Below are positions 34,288 through 46,862 of a DNA stretch of 64,000 bases, in pieces. The notes under the pieces are model-generated. The model saw only the letters and a list, made by a program, of their open reading frames with translations. It searched no databases and was not told the DNA's origin. A program made the position numbers and the translations under genes. How positions within the stretch are numbered: the stretch's first letter is position 1; each line of letters starts with the position of its first letter. The DNA is from Nematostella vectensis (taxonomy: Eukaryota; Cnidaria; Anthozoa; Actiniaria; Edwardsiidae), in the NCBI RefSeq assembly GCF_932526225.1, contig NC_064035.1, forward strand, positions 19,209,969-19,273,968, read 5' to 3'.

Positions 34288-35183
34288 GCGAAATGCCCTC
34301 GTCGTGACATGTGCGTGACCAGAAAAGCTAGATCGGAGCGATAAGTTACTCATACGCGTAGAGCCCGTGTACAGCGCTATACCACGTGACCGAGCGCCTA
34401 TGCGTGACGTGAACTAGGTTACGTGACTGAGCCATATGCGTGACCAACATAATACATTGATTGGTAGAGCCACTAGCAGGTTGCTGTGCAGTTAAACATA
34501 AATCTCTTTTATTCCCTTTTGATCTCATCCATGTGACTCTAATTTTGTCTATAAAAAAAATAAATCCTGTTACCCATGGGTCTGGTTGTTGTATCTTTTT
34601 ATTATTTATTATTTGTTTTTATTATTTTGTTTCCTGGGGGGGGGAGGTGTTTGTATTGGGGGGGAGGGGGATAAGGAGCAATCTCGCTCCCTGGCCACAG
34701 CCTTGCTTTTGTGACCCGAGAGAGCCCTTCTTCAACACCATAGCAGGCCGCGAAATAACGGGTGGGTATTAGTTCACAAAATGTCTAAGATCCATTTGTT
34801 GACGGGGGGAGTGGCTGATCCCCCCCCCCCCAAAAAAAAAAAAATCGAAAAAGCCTCTATTAATGTTAAAAAACCATGAAGTATCGTTTAGCGTAGCCGC
34901 TGTTCGGAAGTATTTGCATAGCATTGACACAAAAATGCCAACTTAGATTCGTTAGTTGTGAGATTATCGCTGGCGATCACGCTTGAAAAGTTTAAAAATG
35001 AGCAGTATTTCCTCGGACTATAGCTTACTACCATAAAAAGATCCTCATGTGTTCTAAAAATATTTTTTCATTTTTTTTTCGTTAAAAAATCTCCCCTCTC
35101 CAAACCCCCCCCCCCCCCCCCCCCACCCAAAATAAAAAATAAAAAAATTCACTAGTTAGGGCATAGCATTGCACCTGCCCTTA

Positions 35184-35204
35184 GTATTATTATTATTATT
35201 ATTA

Positions 35205-35251
<47 letters not shown>

Positions 35252-35252
35252 T
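35184..35252. repeat. (ATT)n microsatellite
   Basis: About 22 ATT triplets with one interruption (ATTGTT). Confidence 0.95.
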
Positions 35253-36002
35253 ATCAATAGGATTCCACTTGTTAGTATTGCGAGTTACCACAATACCGTT
35301 CCCAGATTTGTGCCTCCTCCATTTTAAAAGAAGGGTTAGGGCCGTCTTTGGGACCTGGTTAAGTGGGCCTTAAATGTAGGGGTCTAAGGACAGTATTTTT
35401 GTGAACCAAATATTTTGGGACATGATATGGTGGCCGCTGAAAGGCGTTTACTATGTTTCAATATGGCTACCAAGGGAGCCGCCATTGTTATTCCAATCGT
35501 AAGAGCCTAGTGAGAGGCCTTAACCATGAGGCTTTTTCTAGATGAAGGAAAACACAGATAGTCATATTCATGGCTGTATTCTATATTTATTCCGATTCGT
35601 AGTATTTACACTCTTTTTACATCGCAGAGAATCACAAATTTGGCCTCCATGTCTTTCGGAGGTTGTCGAGCATTGGAATTTCTTATCATAAAACAACTAA
35701 AAAAGAAACTATAGTTTTTATCTGAACATGCCTTTCCATTCAAAACATAAGACAATAGTTATTTAGACTTGAGAAAACTTATAAATACATGTTAATTGAT
35801 AGATGATTTTAATTTATCTGTTTAGGTTTGGAAATAGGTATAAACTACTGCTGTCGTACTTTCTGGATTAAATTAATTTAAATATTCAGATATCGTGAGC
35901 CTCAGAACAACTTTTTCTGTCGCAGATCACCGAAAATTATTTAAAAAAATAGGAATAATGGTAATTTCTGTGGTAATGCTGTTTTGACCCATGCATGTGC
36001 AT

Positions 36003-36008
36003 TTTATT
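36003..36008 (-). terminator. Candidate otx polyadenylation signal
   Basis: TTTATT on the + strand reads AATAAA on the minus strand, about 300 bases past the otx stop codon (36310-36312). Confidence 0.45.
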
Positions 36009-36309
36009 ATCAAATAAAGTACACAGTCAATCAAGATGCATGGCGTCAAGATGAATATGGCGAAGGTGGTGATGCCATGTGAAGTTCAGTTAGGAGTGGT
36101 GGCATCTTAGTGGAACAACACCCTTCTGGATTCACTTGTGCTCGATGCCTAAACTTAAAAAAATAATAGCTTTTATCTGTGCGACTCACGTTACTACTCA
36201 TTTACCTTCGTCTGTTATGTAAGTTTTTATCTTTAAATTAAGTGTTCATGTTTTGAAGTGACTTGGCTGATTATTATTTCTGCATGTTATTGTCGTCATA
36301 ATCTAAAAT

Positions 36310-39300
36310 CTACATCATAGAGGAAGTATAAAAATTCCCCTGTATATTCGGGTTGCCCGCAATAGTGCTAGCCGGCACTTGCCCGGGGTTATTCGCCATA
36401 TATGGGTATTCCTGGGACGAGTGGTGGTACGCGGACGGTGGTGGCGGTGGAAGGAGCCTGGGACCTGATGATCCTATCGCGCATCCCGCGTTCATCATAT
36501 TACCCATCATACTATTCATCATGTTAGGCGGCTGATAGTTCGAGCGCCCCATAGGCATTCGCATATCGACTGGGGGCTGTTGCCATGGGTTACTGTTAAC
36601 GTAGTGCGATTGAGGCGGTGTTGCTGGTTTGTGCTGTTCCGCCTCTGGTGAAGGTGATTTCCGTTTGACAGGTTTTGGAGATTGTTTGGATTGTCCCTTG
36701 CTTAGCTGACGCAGTTTCGCCCTCCTGTTCTTGAACCATACCTACAGAAACAGAAATAGGGTCTTAAACAATAGCGTAATGGTCTTTGACGATTTCACCT
36801 GCTTTTAGCACAAGCAAAAGAAAAATCAATTTAGCATAAAGAAAAATCAAATAAGCATGAAGAAAAGTCAATTAAGATGTTAATGTTAAAATTGCGCCGT
36901 AAATTCCAATAAAAAGTCATGGTGAATCCTTCATTTTTCAAAGGTAGTTCAAATGATTTAAAAAGACTCCCAAGCCATCAATTGTCTGTCTGACCCTAAG
37001 GACAAGCAATTATTATTCTTTCAAAGTGTCAGGGGCGTGTCTAGAGAAAAACGCAGGGTGGGGTCCCGAGTAGTGATGCACTGACCAAGGCGTCCTTAGC
37101 TCTGGTGATAGGTAACTAAAACTATCTAGAGACTTTTCAACCCAAGTACAAACATATAATCAACACTCTTCTAACCTAAGACCTAAGTTAAAACAGCAAA
37201 AAGATGTCTGCGGTGAGACGAAAGTGAGACGTGCGAACGATATGAGAACTAACGCAATTCAGGCACAAACTTTTTGGCTATCATAAAGAGAAGACTTGTC
37301 ATTTTTTATATACAACGTAATATCCAAACATTTGAATATTTTGTGGCGCAAAAAGAATTATAAATGCCTTTGTTTAACTCAATTTGGTCTTGCTAGCTGC
37401 TTAAAGTAGTGTTTTCTATACTTTAGATTGCAGCATTCAAATAACTTAGCTCTGGTATAGGTAACTAAAACCATCTAGAGACTTTTCAACCCAAGTACAA
37501 ACATATAATCAATACTCTTTTAAGCTAAGACCTAAGTAAAAACAGCAAAAAGATGTCTGCGACGAGAGCAAAATAAGAAATGCGAAAAAAAACTTGCATT
37601 CTCGGCCATGATCACGCAGCACGATCTTTATGCATTTCAACATTCCATTAATCATAAACACATTTCCCCGCTTTTTGAATTCCTAGCCGTGAAAGCAATT
37701 TAACATTCCCTAAATTGAAAGGCAAAACGCGCGCGCGCGCGCCAAACCTGATGACCCATGATGCATTGCGTGCTGGTTCATGTCATCTATAATAAGCAAG
37801 GTATGAGTTGGCTTGGTTGATTCTGTTTTTGTGACTAAGGCTCTCCCTCAGGCGAATACAGGGATATTCTCATGTATACAACCATTTGGGTATTATTACG
37901 TATATGGGAATTCTTTTCGGATTAACGATTTCTGGATATGACAATGCAGTCTCTTCTTGCCATATCGTTATATCAAGGTTCCTCTATGTACATCGTTAGT
38001 TTAAATCCCTAATATAGACGATAACCAAAACGTTCTTGCAATCGAATCCTAAAATTGCTTGCTCTTTATTAGTTTTGGTTTAGTCAACCCAAATAAAACC
38101 ATTGTGCCTGTAGGGTTCATACCTGCTTCTCTTAGTGGGTGTGTTAATTCGTTTGCTTGCCCTATACTCATATACTATAGAAATCGTGATTCAAAATATG
38201 TTTCGGAAATAAATAATTTGGGAAAACAGCTCCAATTTGCAGTTCCTGCCTAAGCCTTTTTAAAAATCCATCAGACGGACATCAAGCTATACAATTTTCT
38301 AAAACGAAATCGCCTTCTCTCACTTTGCTTTTAAAGCTTACCTGCACCCTTGACTCGGGAAGGTTGATTTTAATGGCGACTTCTTCTCTCATGAAGATGT
38401 CGGGGTAACGAGTCTTGGCGAACAGCTCTTCTAGAATCTCAAGCTGATTTTTTGTGAAAGTCGTTCGTTCTCTTCGTTGTTTTCGAGGTGGACCTTAGAA
38501 AGAGAAGTAACATTATATTTTGATGACATATATAATTATATAAATTGGGAGAAATCTTGATTTTTATTTTGAAGATTTTGAACAATGACCCCAGCAAAGT
38601 TTCGTGTTGAGCTCTTTTTTTCGTATTAAAATAATAAAGGGACAGCTTTTTTAGGAAGGATACTGGGAAAGCCATCTTCGGGCCATCGTTCGTATTGCCG
38701 ATTAAACTGGATTTTTTTTTATGAGAACTAACACAATTCAGGCACAATCTTTTCGGGTATCATAAAGTGAAGTCTTGTCTTTGATATACAACGTAATATC
38801 CAAACATTTGTATATTTTGTGGCGCAAAAAAAATTATAAATGCCCTTGTTTAGCTCAATTTGGTTTTGTTAGCTACTTAAAGTAGTGTTTTCTAGACTTT
38901 AGATTGCAGCATTCAAATAACTTTGTATAGAGGAACAGTGCTTATTGTGATTTAAAAATTCTAGAGGCTCAGTACAAGATGGAGCTCCAAGGGCGATTTT
39001 GTGGATTAGAAAAATTATATATATGAAGAGAAGCCTAAAATAGATATCTTTCGACGAGTAATTCGTTACACCTAAGAAACATGTATATATCGCCATTTTA
39101 CGAGCTTTATTTGCTTATTCAATTTGCATGAAGAATTGGTAGGCGGAGAAGCGATTAGTCTTCTCCGCCCTTATTATTGTAATCGCGTAAAAGTAAACTG
39201 CTATTATAGTTTGAATTTCATCAAACTGAATTTGCCAATAAGGCATGTAAAAAATCTGGAAAAATGTTTGAATATCGCAGATGCGTATTCTAGAACCGTT

Positions 39301-42300
39301 CGCTTAAACAGTACTTATGTGATCTCTCAAACTGTTCTTCTATTTTGAGGAAAGCCCCTAGCTAAAAGCTGACATCTATGACTATTCGATTTGTTTGTCA
39401 AGCTTAACTGTAGCAAATAGAAATAAAATGCCAGACTGGATACTGTTTAGAGATTTGTATCACTGAAAAGAAGTGAGAAATTTGAGAAAAAATTCGACGA
39501 ATGTTGATTCAGTGCCTTGCACATTTTAAGATTTGCTCAACTTTTCGACGAATATATAGCCCCTTTTGACAATATATAGGGCATAAAAAGTAACGTATTC
39601 CGCCATCCTGTTAACTTTAAGTGTAACATATCCTTTGTGAGTATAGTGAATGAATGGATAGTGGTCGTGTTCTGTTTATAAGCCGACAAGGAGAACGCTT
39701 TTTACCGCTTCTTGCGCCTCTCCAAGGAATACAAACATAGCCCTTGACAATCACTCATTTTATAAAAGAGCTTTAGTCTTTGTGTAACCCCTAGGCAAAT
39801 ACCAGAAAGGAAACAATAAGTATAGAATGTAAAAGGTTAAAAAAAGCTGTATTTTTAGAAGTCTTGCGACCACTGCTTTGACGTCCAAATAGCGTGGTAG
39901 CAATAGCCTTGCTCACGTTGCCTTGTTAATGATTACTAGGTGTTGTTCCAAACAAGCAAATATACCGTTTACGATTTCTCAAGAAGACAAGGCTTTCTTA
40001 TTTGTGAGACTTAGCGTCAAACCTTAAAGAAGAACCTCATTTTTTTTTTACTTCAGTTCTCAAAGATGAGACTTATCTCGACCAGAAGGCTTTTCGATCC
40101 AGGACAGAACTTTGATTTCCTGATCTCCAAGCCATCTTCTCTTATTCGTTGTTTCTGGCTTTGAATCTTTGTTCTCTTGCCGAATGTTCTATACAGTCTA
40201 AAAAATGACCATTTGTTCGTGAATTTGTTCTGTTTAGTGCTAACTGTGTTTAGAAGTTGCGATTCCAGCTCGTTATATCCCGGCGCCTTTGTTGATGACT
40301 GGTTCACTGGTAGCGCTGTAAACTCCATAATTCAATTGCAATTTGAGTGCACAAATTTTCTTCATAATGGCTTACTGATAAAACTATGACATTAAGCACA
40401 AAGTCAGGCAGCTTGAACTTTTGTATGTGGTTAAGAAATTTTCGTCAATACGGCCCAGGATGATATTTGTGTCAAACAACTTATGAGATCTCTCTCCAAA
40501 CGCGAGGCAAAATGCTCGCATCGGTTCTTCGTTCTCATCCAAATTTAGTTATTCCGCGAGCTAATTTTTCATTAATTTCCCAAACCTCAGCGTCCCAGGT
40601 AGAAAAAGTAAGAGATCTGGCTTGAATAACATACAAATTAAGATGTAATCCTTACCAAACATTTGTCCATGTGCTTCGGGGCTGTAGTAGTCGAAGTTCG
40701 GAGATGGGTAGTTGAGTCCGTTCATAGGGTACGGAGGCAGGCGGCCAAATACTCCCGCCATCCGGAGTGCTCGTTCTTGCTCGGTATCGAATCTACACTG
40801 GAGAACAAAAGTTACTGTTAGAATTACGGATGTCGCTACGCGTAGAACTAGTGCACGCTAGTAGGGGCTTCCGAATTTTGTTTGTCTTCGTCACTGCCTT
40901 GCAAAAGCTGTCAACATAATAATTAGGCATTAAAACAACAGGGAGCACATTGGTGGTATGGCATATTCCAAGCTCTGATAATAAATTGAGTGAGGCATCC
41001 TGGTGATTGTGCGAGATAACGCCATTAATCTAAGCTATAGCCAGCCATTTCAAAGGCCGTGCATAGCGGTACTTCGTTTTGCGCTTAAGCAGACCTCGAT
41101 GCCCGTACCTGACTCTAAACCTTCTTAAAATAGGAATAAGCGTCAGTGTGATAAGAAGAAAGCGAGAGATTGCGTGCAGTAGGTAATTTGATTCATATAC
41201 TCCTCACTGCAGCAGCGGTAGCACCTCGCCAAGAGTTTCACTGTTTAATATCCAACTGTATCTACGTAAGAGGAAATGGCTAACTTCCCATCACAGCAGC
41301 ATGTCTTATTTCAAACAAAACAGCTACAAAGGACGGAGTTGATTGACAGAGCGATGACCTATGGTTTAACATGCCAATACGCCACAACCACAGACTAGAA
41401 GTTCCAACAGCTACTTTCGAATTTCTTGACACTGACAATCAAAGTCGACCTTGACAGCTACTCGCCAAATGCGTGGCAGCTCATAACAGAGAAAGTGCTT
41501 TCAATTACTGACAGCGACAGATTTGATCAGTAAGAATCACTCCCCAAAATGGTCAGCTATTGTGCTGAAGATTTTCAGGGCTATTAAGCGGTCGAGAGAC
41601 GTTATTTAGGGAAACCCTAGCGATAGGAGGTCAAGAGAAGGGGAGGGGAAACCTCTCAAGTTTTTAGACAGCGAGACAAATGTACAAGAGGAGGTGGTTT
41701 CTTTACTGTTTACTCATGTTTGTGATCTGATAGACTGATACTAAACAGACCTCATCTAGTAAATGAAACTTTAAACAAACAACTTAGCCTAATTGTGGGG
41801 GCTTGTAGCATCGCACTCAATAAAAACCCATTTAGGTGTTCAACCTGCCACGGTTTGTGACAGTAATGTGACACGTGTCAATCATACTTCTATTTGGTCA
41901 TTTTAAGGCTTATCTTATCTCACAGACTCGCTAAATGCAACACGTGCTATTCTTCTCTCGGTTTTGTCGCAGTGTTAGACTGTGCCGGGGCAGATTGACG
42001 AAAAGTCACGTCAAATCCAGTTATGTTTGCGCGCTTTTGATAGATAAATCCCGCTTGACCAATAAAATAGGCCTGAAGTATGGGACTTACTAACCTAATC
42101 ATATGCGTTCTGATCTCTACACTGGTCTAAGTGTTTCCGGTTTGATTTTCCGGATGTTTCAGTGCGCTCGGAATTTCTACTTGTGACACAATACAGGCAC
42201 TAACCAAAATGACTGGCAGCTACTTATCAAAATATCGAACATTCGATCACCTAGTCATGTTTCTTAAAAACATGTTTAGGTATTCAAAATTGGAGTATAA

Positions 42301-43280
42301 TATGACTTAAATCTATTATTTATCTTTATAATGTTACACACAGTATTATGACCCATGTTTTTTTTATCGAAACCAGTTAGGCTTTCCAATTAGAGAGAAA
42401 TAGAACACACACATAAAAAAAACCCGAAAGTTTAAAGTTCATTGAAACGGCTAGAATTGGCAATGGCCAGCCACGCCTCGGAACAAATAAAGCTGATGCT
42501 TTGTTTACACACTGCCTTCCAAAAGTGTATATTTTTATAAACCTTCCGATGCTTCTACCACATACATACCCGAAGATAACGTGCCGCTTTAACTTTAGAG
42601 GAGAGAAAGTTGTGTTTTTTCTTCCCAAGTCTTACTTCCTAAAGGACATCAATACACCACGAATTTCCGAAGCGTGGGGGAGGACCGATGCAGACGTCAA
42701 CGCGTTTCTCCTACAAGACTAAAACGCGCGCTAGAGAACTCATCGTGCTTGTCAGACAAAATGAAAAACGACGTCAATGGATACCCGTGTACAGTGACAG
42801 CTCGTAATGCAATGTTAGCCTAGACGTCGAGCACGAGACCGCATTACTTTCACTAGAATTCGACATGAAATAGAAGAACCCCTTCTTGAAAAACAAGATG
42901 AAGAATATCAGAAAAATATGTGACATCTAAAACTTTGTGAGCGCGTTGTTGTGTGTTTCTTTGGCTCACAAAACAGTTTTGAGGATGTTTGAACAGATCT
43001 TTAGTTGAAACTTTTTGTTTGTATTCACACCACAAATATAATAAAACTTACACTATGCATGTGGATGTCTTACCATAGCGATATAAAAAGGTCTAGGAAT
43101 GTTGACTCTATATCACAAGCCTCAACGCTTTTTACACCTTGAAAACGACATCAGTCATTTGAAAACGAAATTGATTGATTGACTCCGTATCGCTCAGTTA
43201 CTTACCGATTTTAAATTGATTTGGTTATTTTTCTCGTTATCACTGCTCTGAAGCATAGAAAAGTCGCAGTGGGCTGCCAT
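36310..43280 (-). CDS. otx: Otx-class (paired-like, K50) homeodomain transcription factor, spliced
   Basis: Minus-strand coding exons: 43206-43280, 40656-40797, 38342-38493, 36310-36741, giving 266 codons with an open frame and GT-AG junctions. Otx proteins are nuclear DNA-binding regulators of anterior/neural and endomesodermal patterning genes. The homeodomain (about 78-137) begins QRRERTTF, contains [17 protein letters not shown] and NLPESRVQ, and ends VWFKNRRAK. Lys at homeodomain position 50 (residue 127) predicts TAATCC-type sites. The intron after homeodomain residue 46 is the usual Otx position. The tail is Pro/Met-rich with a basic patch ([10 protein letters not shown]). The canonical WSP motif is not recognisable. 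The first exon (25 codons) is predicted from a GTAAGT donor and phase; translation could instead begin at the ATG at 40761, giving 229 residues. A second otx gene lies upstream in the same orientation. Confidence 0.93.
37028..37085. repeat. Fragment of a dispersed repeat (copy 2)
   Basis: GGCGTGTCTAGAGAAAAACGC and GTAGTGATGCACTGACC resemble the sequence at 12091-12160 in a PHF10 intron. It lies in the otx intron directly before the repeat block at 37095. Confidence 0.55.
37095..37580. repeat. Composite intronic repeat block in otx (A-B-A')
   Basis: About 130 bases from 37095 (CTTAGCTCTGGTGATAGGTA and onward to AAAAAGATGTCTGCG) recur at 37445 with about 90% identity. They flank a 208-base segment (37242-37449) that is itself repeated at 38721-38926 in the next otx region. 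No coding frame. This fits copies of a non-autonomous transposable element. Confidence 0.85.
37728..37742. repeat. Alternating CG tract
   Basis: Fifteen bases of alternating C and G. It is a potential Z-DNA-forming and CpG-methylatable tract within an otx intron. Confidence 0.9.
38721..38926. repeat. Second copy of the 206-bp repeat from 37242-37449
   Basis: ATGAGAACTAACRCAATTCA through GATTGCAGCATTCAAATAAC matches 37242-37449 with roughly 90% identity and the same orientation. It lies in the otx intron just upstream of the homeobox exon (38342-38493). Confidence 0.88.
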
Positions 43281-46200
43281 TAGCTCCTCTTTTCTTAGGA
43301 GACCCATTTAGCTCAGAATCTAAAAACCTCAATCGCGGCTATCGGTAGAATCTGGCTATTGAGTCACTCACAAATGGCGTCACACCGTCACACTAGTCGA
43401 TTGCTCTGGTCGCTTAGGCCTTTTGGCGCCAATACGAGAGTTCGTCTGTTAAGTGCACCCTGTCACAATGACACAAGAATGTGCACTCGACGAAAAAATG
43501 ATCAAAACCACTCAGTTTAGAAATCCTAGTTTTAAAAGTATCATCTCGCATATGCCCATTGGAAAGGAAGCATTGGTTTTGTTTATAGCTAGGGAGGGGT
43601 CTTTAAATTCGGGTATGAATAATAAATCAAAGCCCCGATAATTAAAACATGGTGATATGTATTTTCCCTAACAACGCAACGCAACTAAAGAAAGGCATAA
43701 TAATGGTAATTGTCAGAATAGCTTTATGGATAAATTCAAAAGAAGGCAGTACCGATCTTGAGTTTTGTGGCATTAAAGCCTCCCAAGGCCAGCCCTTATC
43801 TAATGATACTTCTTCCCCAATCATGATGGTTAAGTTCCGACTGATATTAAGTTATGTCACGTAGGTTCGCAGGCTGAGCGTGGCAGTGGAAACCACTTCC
43901 TGGGAACACACTATTTTTAATGTGCAGAAAGGATATGACGGAAATTAGTGTTACTCAATTCTGAATATCTTCATGTATTTCTGAAAGTTCAGTCACATGA
44001 ATAGGAAAAAGTAATTTCTCTCTAACTTACGACCGGATAATTCTTTTCAATCAAGCTTTTTTTCATGGCTTTTGTGTTTCGTGTATCCTTTCACATTTTG
44101 ATATGTCCAAAACCATATCTTAGAAACCATTATCAGCCTACACGAGATGAAAATTTTCAAGCGGTTTTGATAGTCCTTTCCTGTACGTCAAAAATATTGG
44201 AATTTCACGGTATTCACCAACACGTTTCCAAATTTAGAGTGAGATTTCCGTTTTCGCAATCGACCTACACAGCACTGACCGGAATTAAGACAGGATTTCA
44301 AGTGCGGTTTCCCTGTGGCCTGTGGCAATGAGGATCGACTTTGGGGTGGTCTTGGCAACTTCAAGCGCTTCTCTTATCCACTTTTACAAATTTTTCCAGA
44401 TCAAACAACATTGTGATATTTTGAGGGTTTTGTGAAAGGTCGCGTCACAATAATAATGGGGAAATTCGCATGCACAATCCTAACATGTTTTTTCTAGGAG
44501 CCTGCCTTCTTATATATTGTCAAAAACACCTCAATTTGACGACGAAAGATTTACCTGCTATTCTATGCATCCCATTTTAGGGCTCGTGGTTTTTCTGTGG
44601 GCGCATGGCGTAACACTAGAACGAACTAAGGGAATAAATATGAGCCTGCGGTACTATAATATTCAGCAGACATCTCCATTTAGTCTAAATTCAAGATGGC
44701 GGTTCTAAAGCGCGAGAAGACGCAAACAGAGGTACCAAACAAGTCATTCATTGATCTATGGAATTTTGCTTGTTAAGTAATTATTGATTCATTTTTGTGA
44801 AAGCCTTCCCCTAAGGCTTCGATTTGCTCGCATTGATCATTTGTCGTTTGATATAGTTGCTTGTTTTATATCTGGCTAAATTTTCTTTAGAAACAATGAC
44901 TTAGAGCGTCTGCCTGTGCATTGTTTATTACCAGTATAATTATTGTTTTCATTATTGGTTTTCGCTCGTAATAGTTTTTTCAATTATAAAGAATCGTGGC
45001 AACCGAAGTAGAGCACAAGGTGTTTACAAGTTTTTCAAATGTTTAGAAATTTGAAATTGCCGCCATTTTTTACCCACTCCGATGCGATTGATCGTCTGTT
45101 TAATTTTTTATTGCTCTCTTTATAGCCTTCAAGTTCCAGTAAAAAATCTTAACACTTAAATGCCTGAAACTTTAGAGACTCAATTTCTAGGATCACTTGA
45201 GTTCTGCAGTCTCTGATAACATTTTCACTCCCTATTTACTTATTTGTTTACTTATAATTTAATTTAAGTTGTTAGAGTTGTTTGAAAATTGTTTGGCTGA
45301 AAATTTAACATTTTTGACATTACCTCCAATCAACAGAATGTAATTGCATTAGTTACCTCTAAGTGAATTTTATTACAAAGAAGAAGGGTTAAATTACAAA
45401 AAAAAAAGTCTGTCATATAGGGGAGTTAAGTTCCCCACAACCCCCTTCCCTATCTGTGCAGCCCATGAATCATGAAAAACATAGCTTGAACTAGATGTAG
45501 TTTCCAAAGAAATGTGATACCTTTATAGAAAGGGAAGCCAAAATCCTCACGCCCTTGTAGATACTTACATCACATATAATTGGAACTGATAGCTAATTGT
45601 GGATAAAGTTATGCACTAGTCAATTAAAACCCTGTCCCCCGACCCAGTATCAATTATTTTGCCGTTCTTGTTTTAAACGTCGTGGGATGTCTTTATCATT
45701 GAATCTTGAAGCATTGGAGGATAGTTTCAACAATTTTGGTTTGAGTTGCACTAGAAGAAGTCGCTGCGGTAGTACATCTAGGAAATAATGTACCATATGC
45801 CGGAGCAATAGGAGTGGGGATTGTAACAGCACAATTTCTCACAATTTCTCTTCACACAAATGTTACATTCCCTGCTATGTCCCGGGGGCCTTGTATTTTG
45901 GGGGGATATGGAGTCCAGAGTTGGGGGAGGGAGCGGTCGTTAGTTTCTATCTTTGTCATAGCTCAGTACCCCCCCCCCCCTTATCCTCCTCGGCAGGTAC
46001 ATATTAGAATATCTGATTCAGATACAAAGGCCTAGCGCTGAAAACTCTAGCATTCACTAGAAGGGTATTCAAAAACTAGTGTTATTAAGAGGATCTTCAA
46101 TTCAATTTTAATCAAAACAAGCTATATAATACAATAATTACTATAGCCATCTATCACCCAGAGAATATATTCGCCTTACAAATAACGCCCTTAACATTCA

Positions 46201-46768
46201 ATAATTTCTTAGAACTTGTTCCAGCTAATAATAGTGAAGATTAATCATAGTCTTTCTCAATATGTGACAGCCAGTTTGAATGTTTGTGATTTTTTTTGTG
46301 ATACTTTCTTTATACTTTTTAGCTACATTTATGTGCTTTTAATTATTTAATCACTTATTTTAAACCTGGAAATTTCGAATGGTTACAAAAAAGTAGATAA
46401 AAATGATCAAATGATTTGCCATTTCATTTGAACAATAAGTTTATTGCTTGTGGGCGTTTTTTAGTTCGTTTTTTCTACATGCTTAAAATGATGTATTTTT
46501 TAAAGAGAAAACATGATTGTATACAATAGACACGACAGCAGTGTCGATTCTTTAAAAAAAAAAATCCCCTAATTTTGAACACAGTTTTGTGAAAACTCGC
46601 ATTCTTTGCGAGGTCAGTTTACCGCTATTTTTCGGGGAGAAGGTTTTGTTTTTTACCCTTATTCAAAATAATGCTATTGCCTTCCCTAAACAACGATGTG
46701 TAGTAAATAGTTAGATATAAAAGTATCACCTTTTAAATAAAATGTGAACAAAAAGCCTAAGAACGATC

Positions 46769-46862
46769 GAGGAGAGGTCGATACATCTAACAATAGCTAA
46801 CCAACAGACTTAAAACAATGAATGGGGAGAGGTCGCCATTCATCTATCAATAGCTAACCAAC
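46769..46862. repeat. ~55-bp imperfect tandem duplication
   Basis: GGAGAGGTCG...CATCTA(A/T)CAATAGCTAACCAACA occurs twice, starting near 46771 and 46826. The two copies differ by a few substitutions. Confidence 0.75.

Larger units (their letters stand above)
34186..36309. other. Intergenic region between convergent PHF10 and otx genes
   Basis: It contains the PHF10 3' UTR with 20-bp repeats (34191-34260) and AATAAA at 34282-34287. It also holds several C or A homopolymers, an (ATT)n microsatellite at 35184-35252, and the otx 3' UTR with a minus-strand AATAAA at 36003-36008. No gene is seen in between. Confidence 0.6.

Noticed and set aside
45650-45880. Open segment on the + strand (E-V-A-A-V-V-H-L-G-N-N-V...) and an overlapping minus-strand frame
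   Set aside because: No recognised family, no start or splice support and an upstream stop in frame. It may be a decayed transposon fragment, but I cannot support a call.
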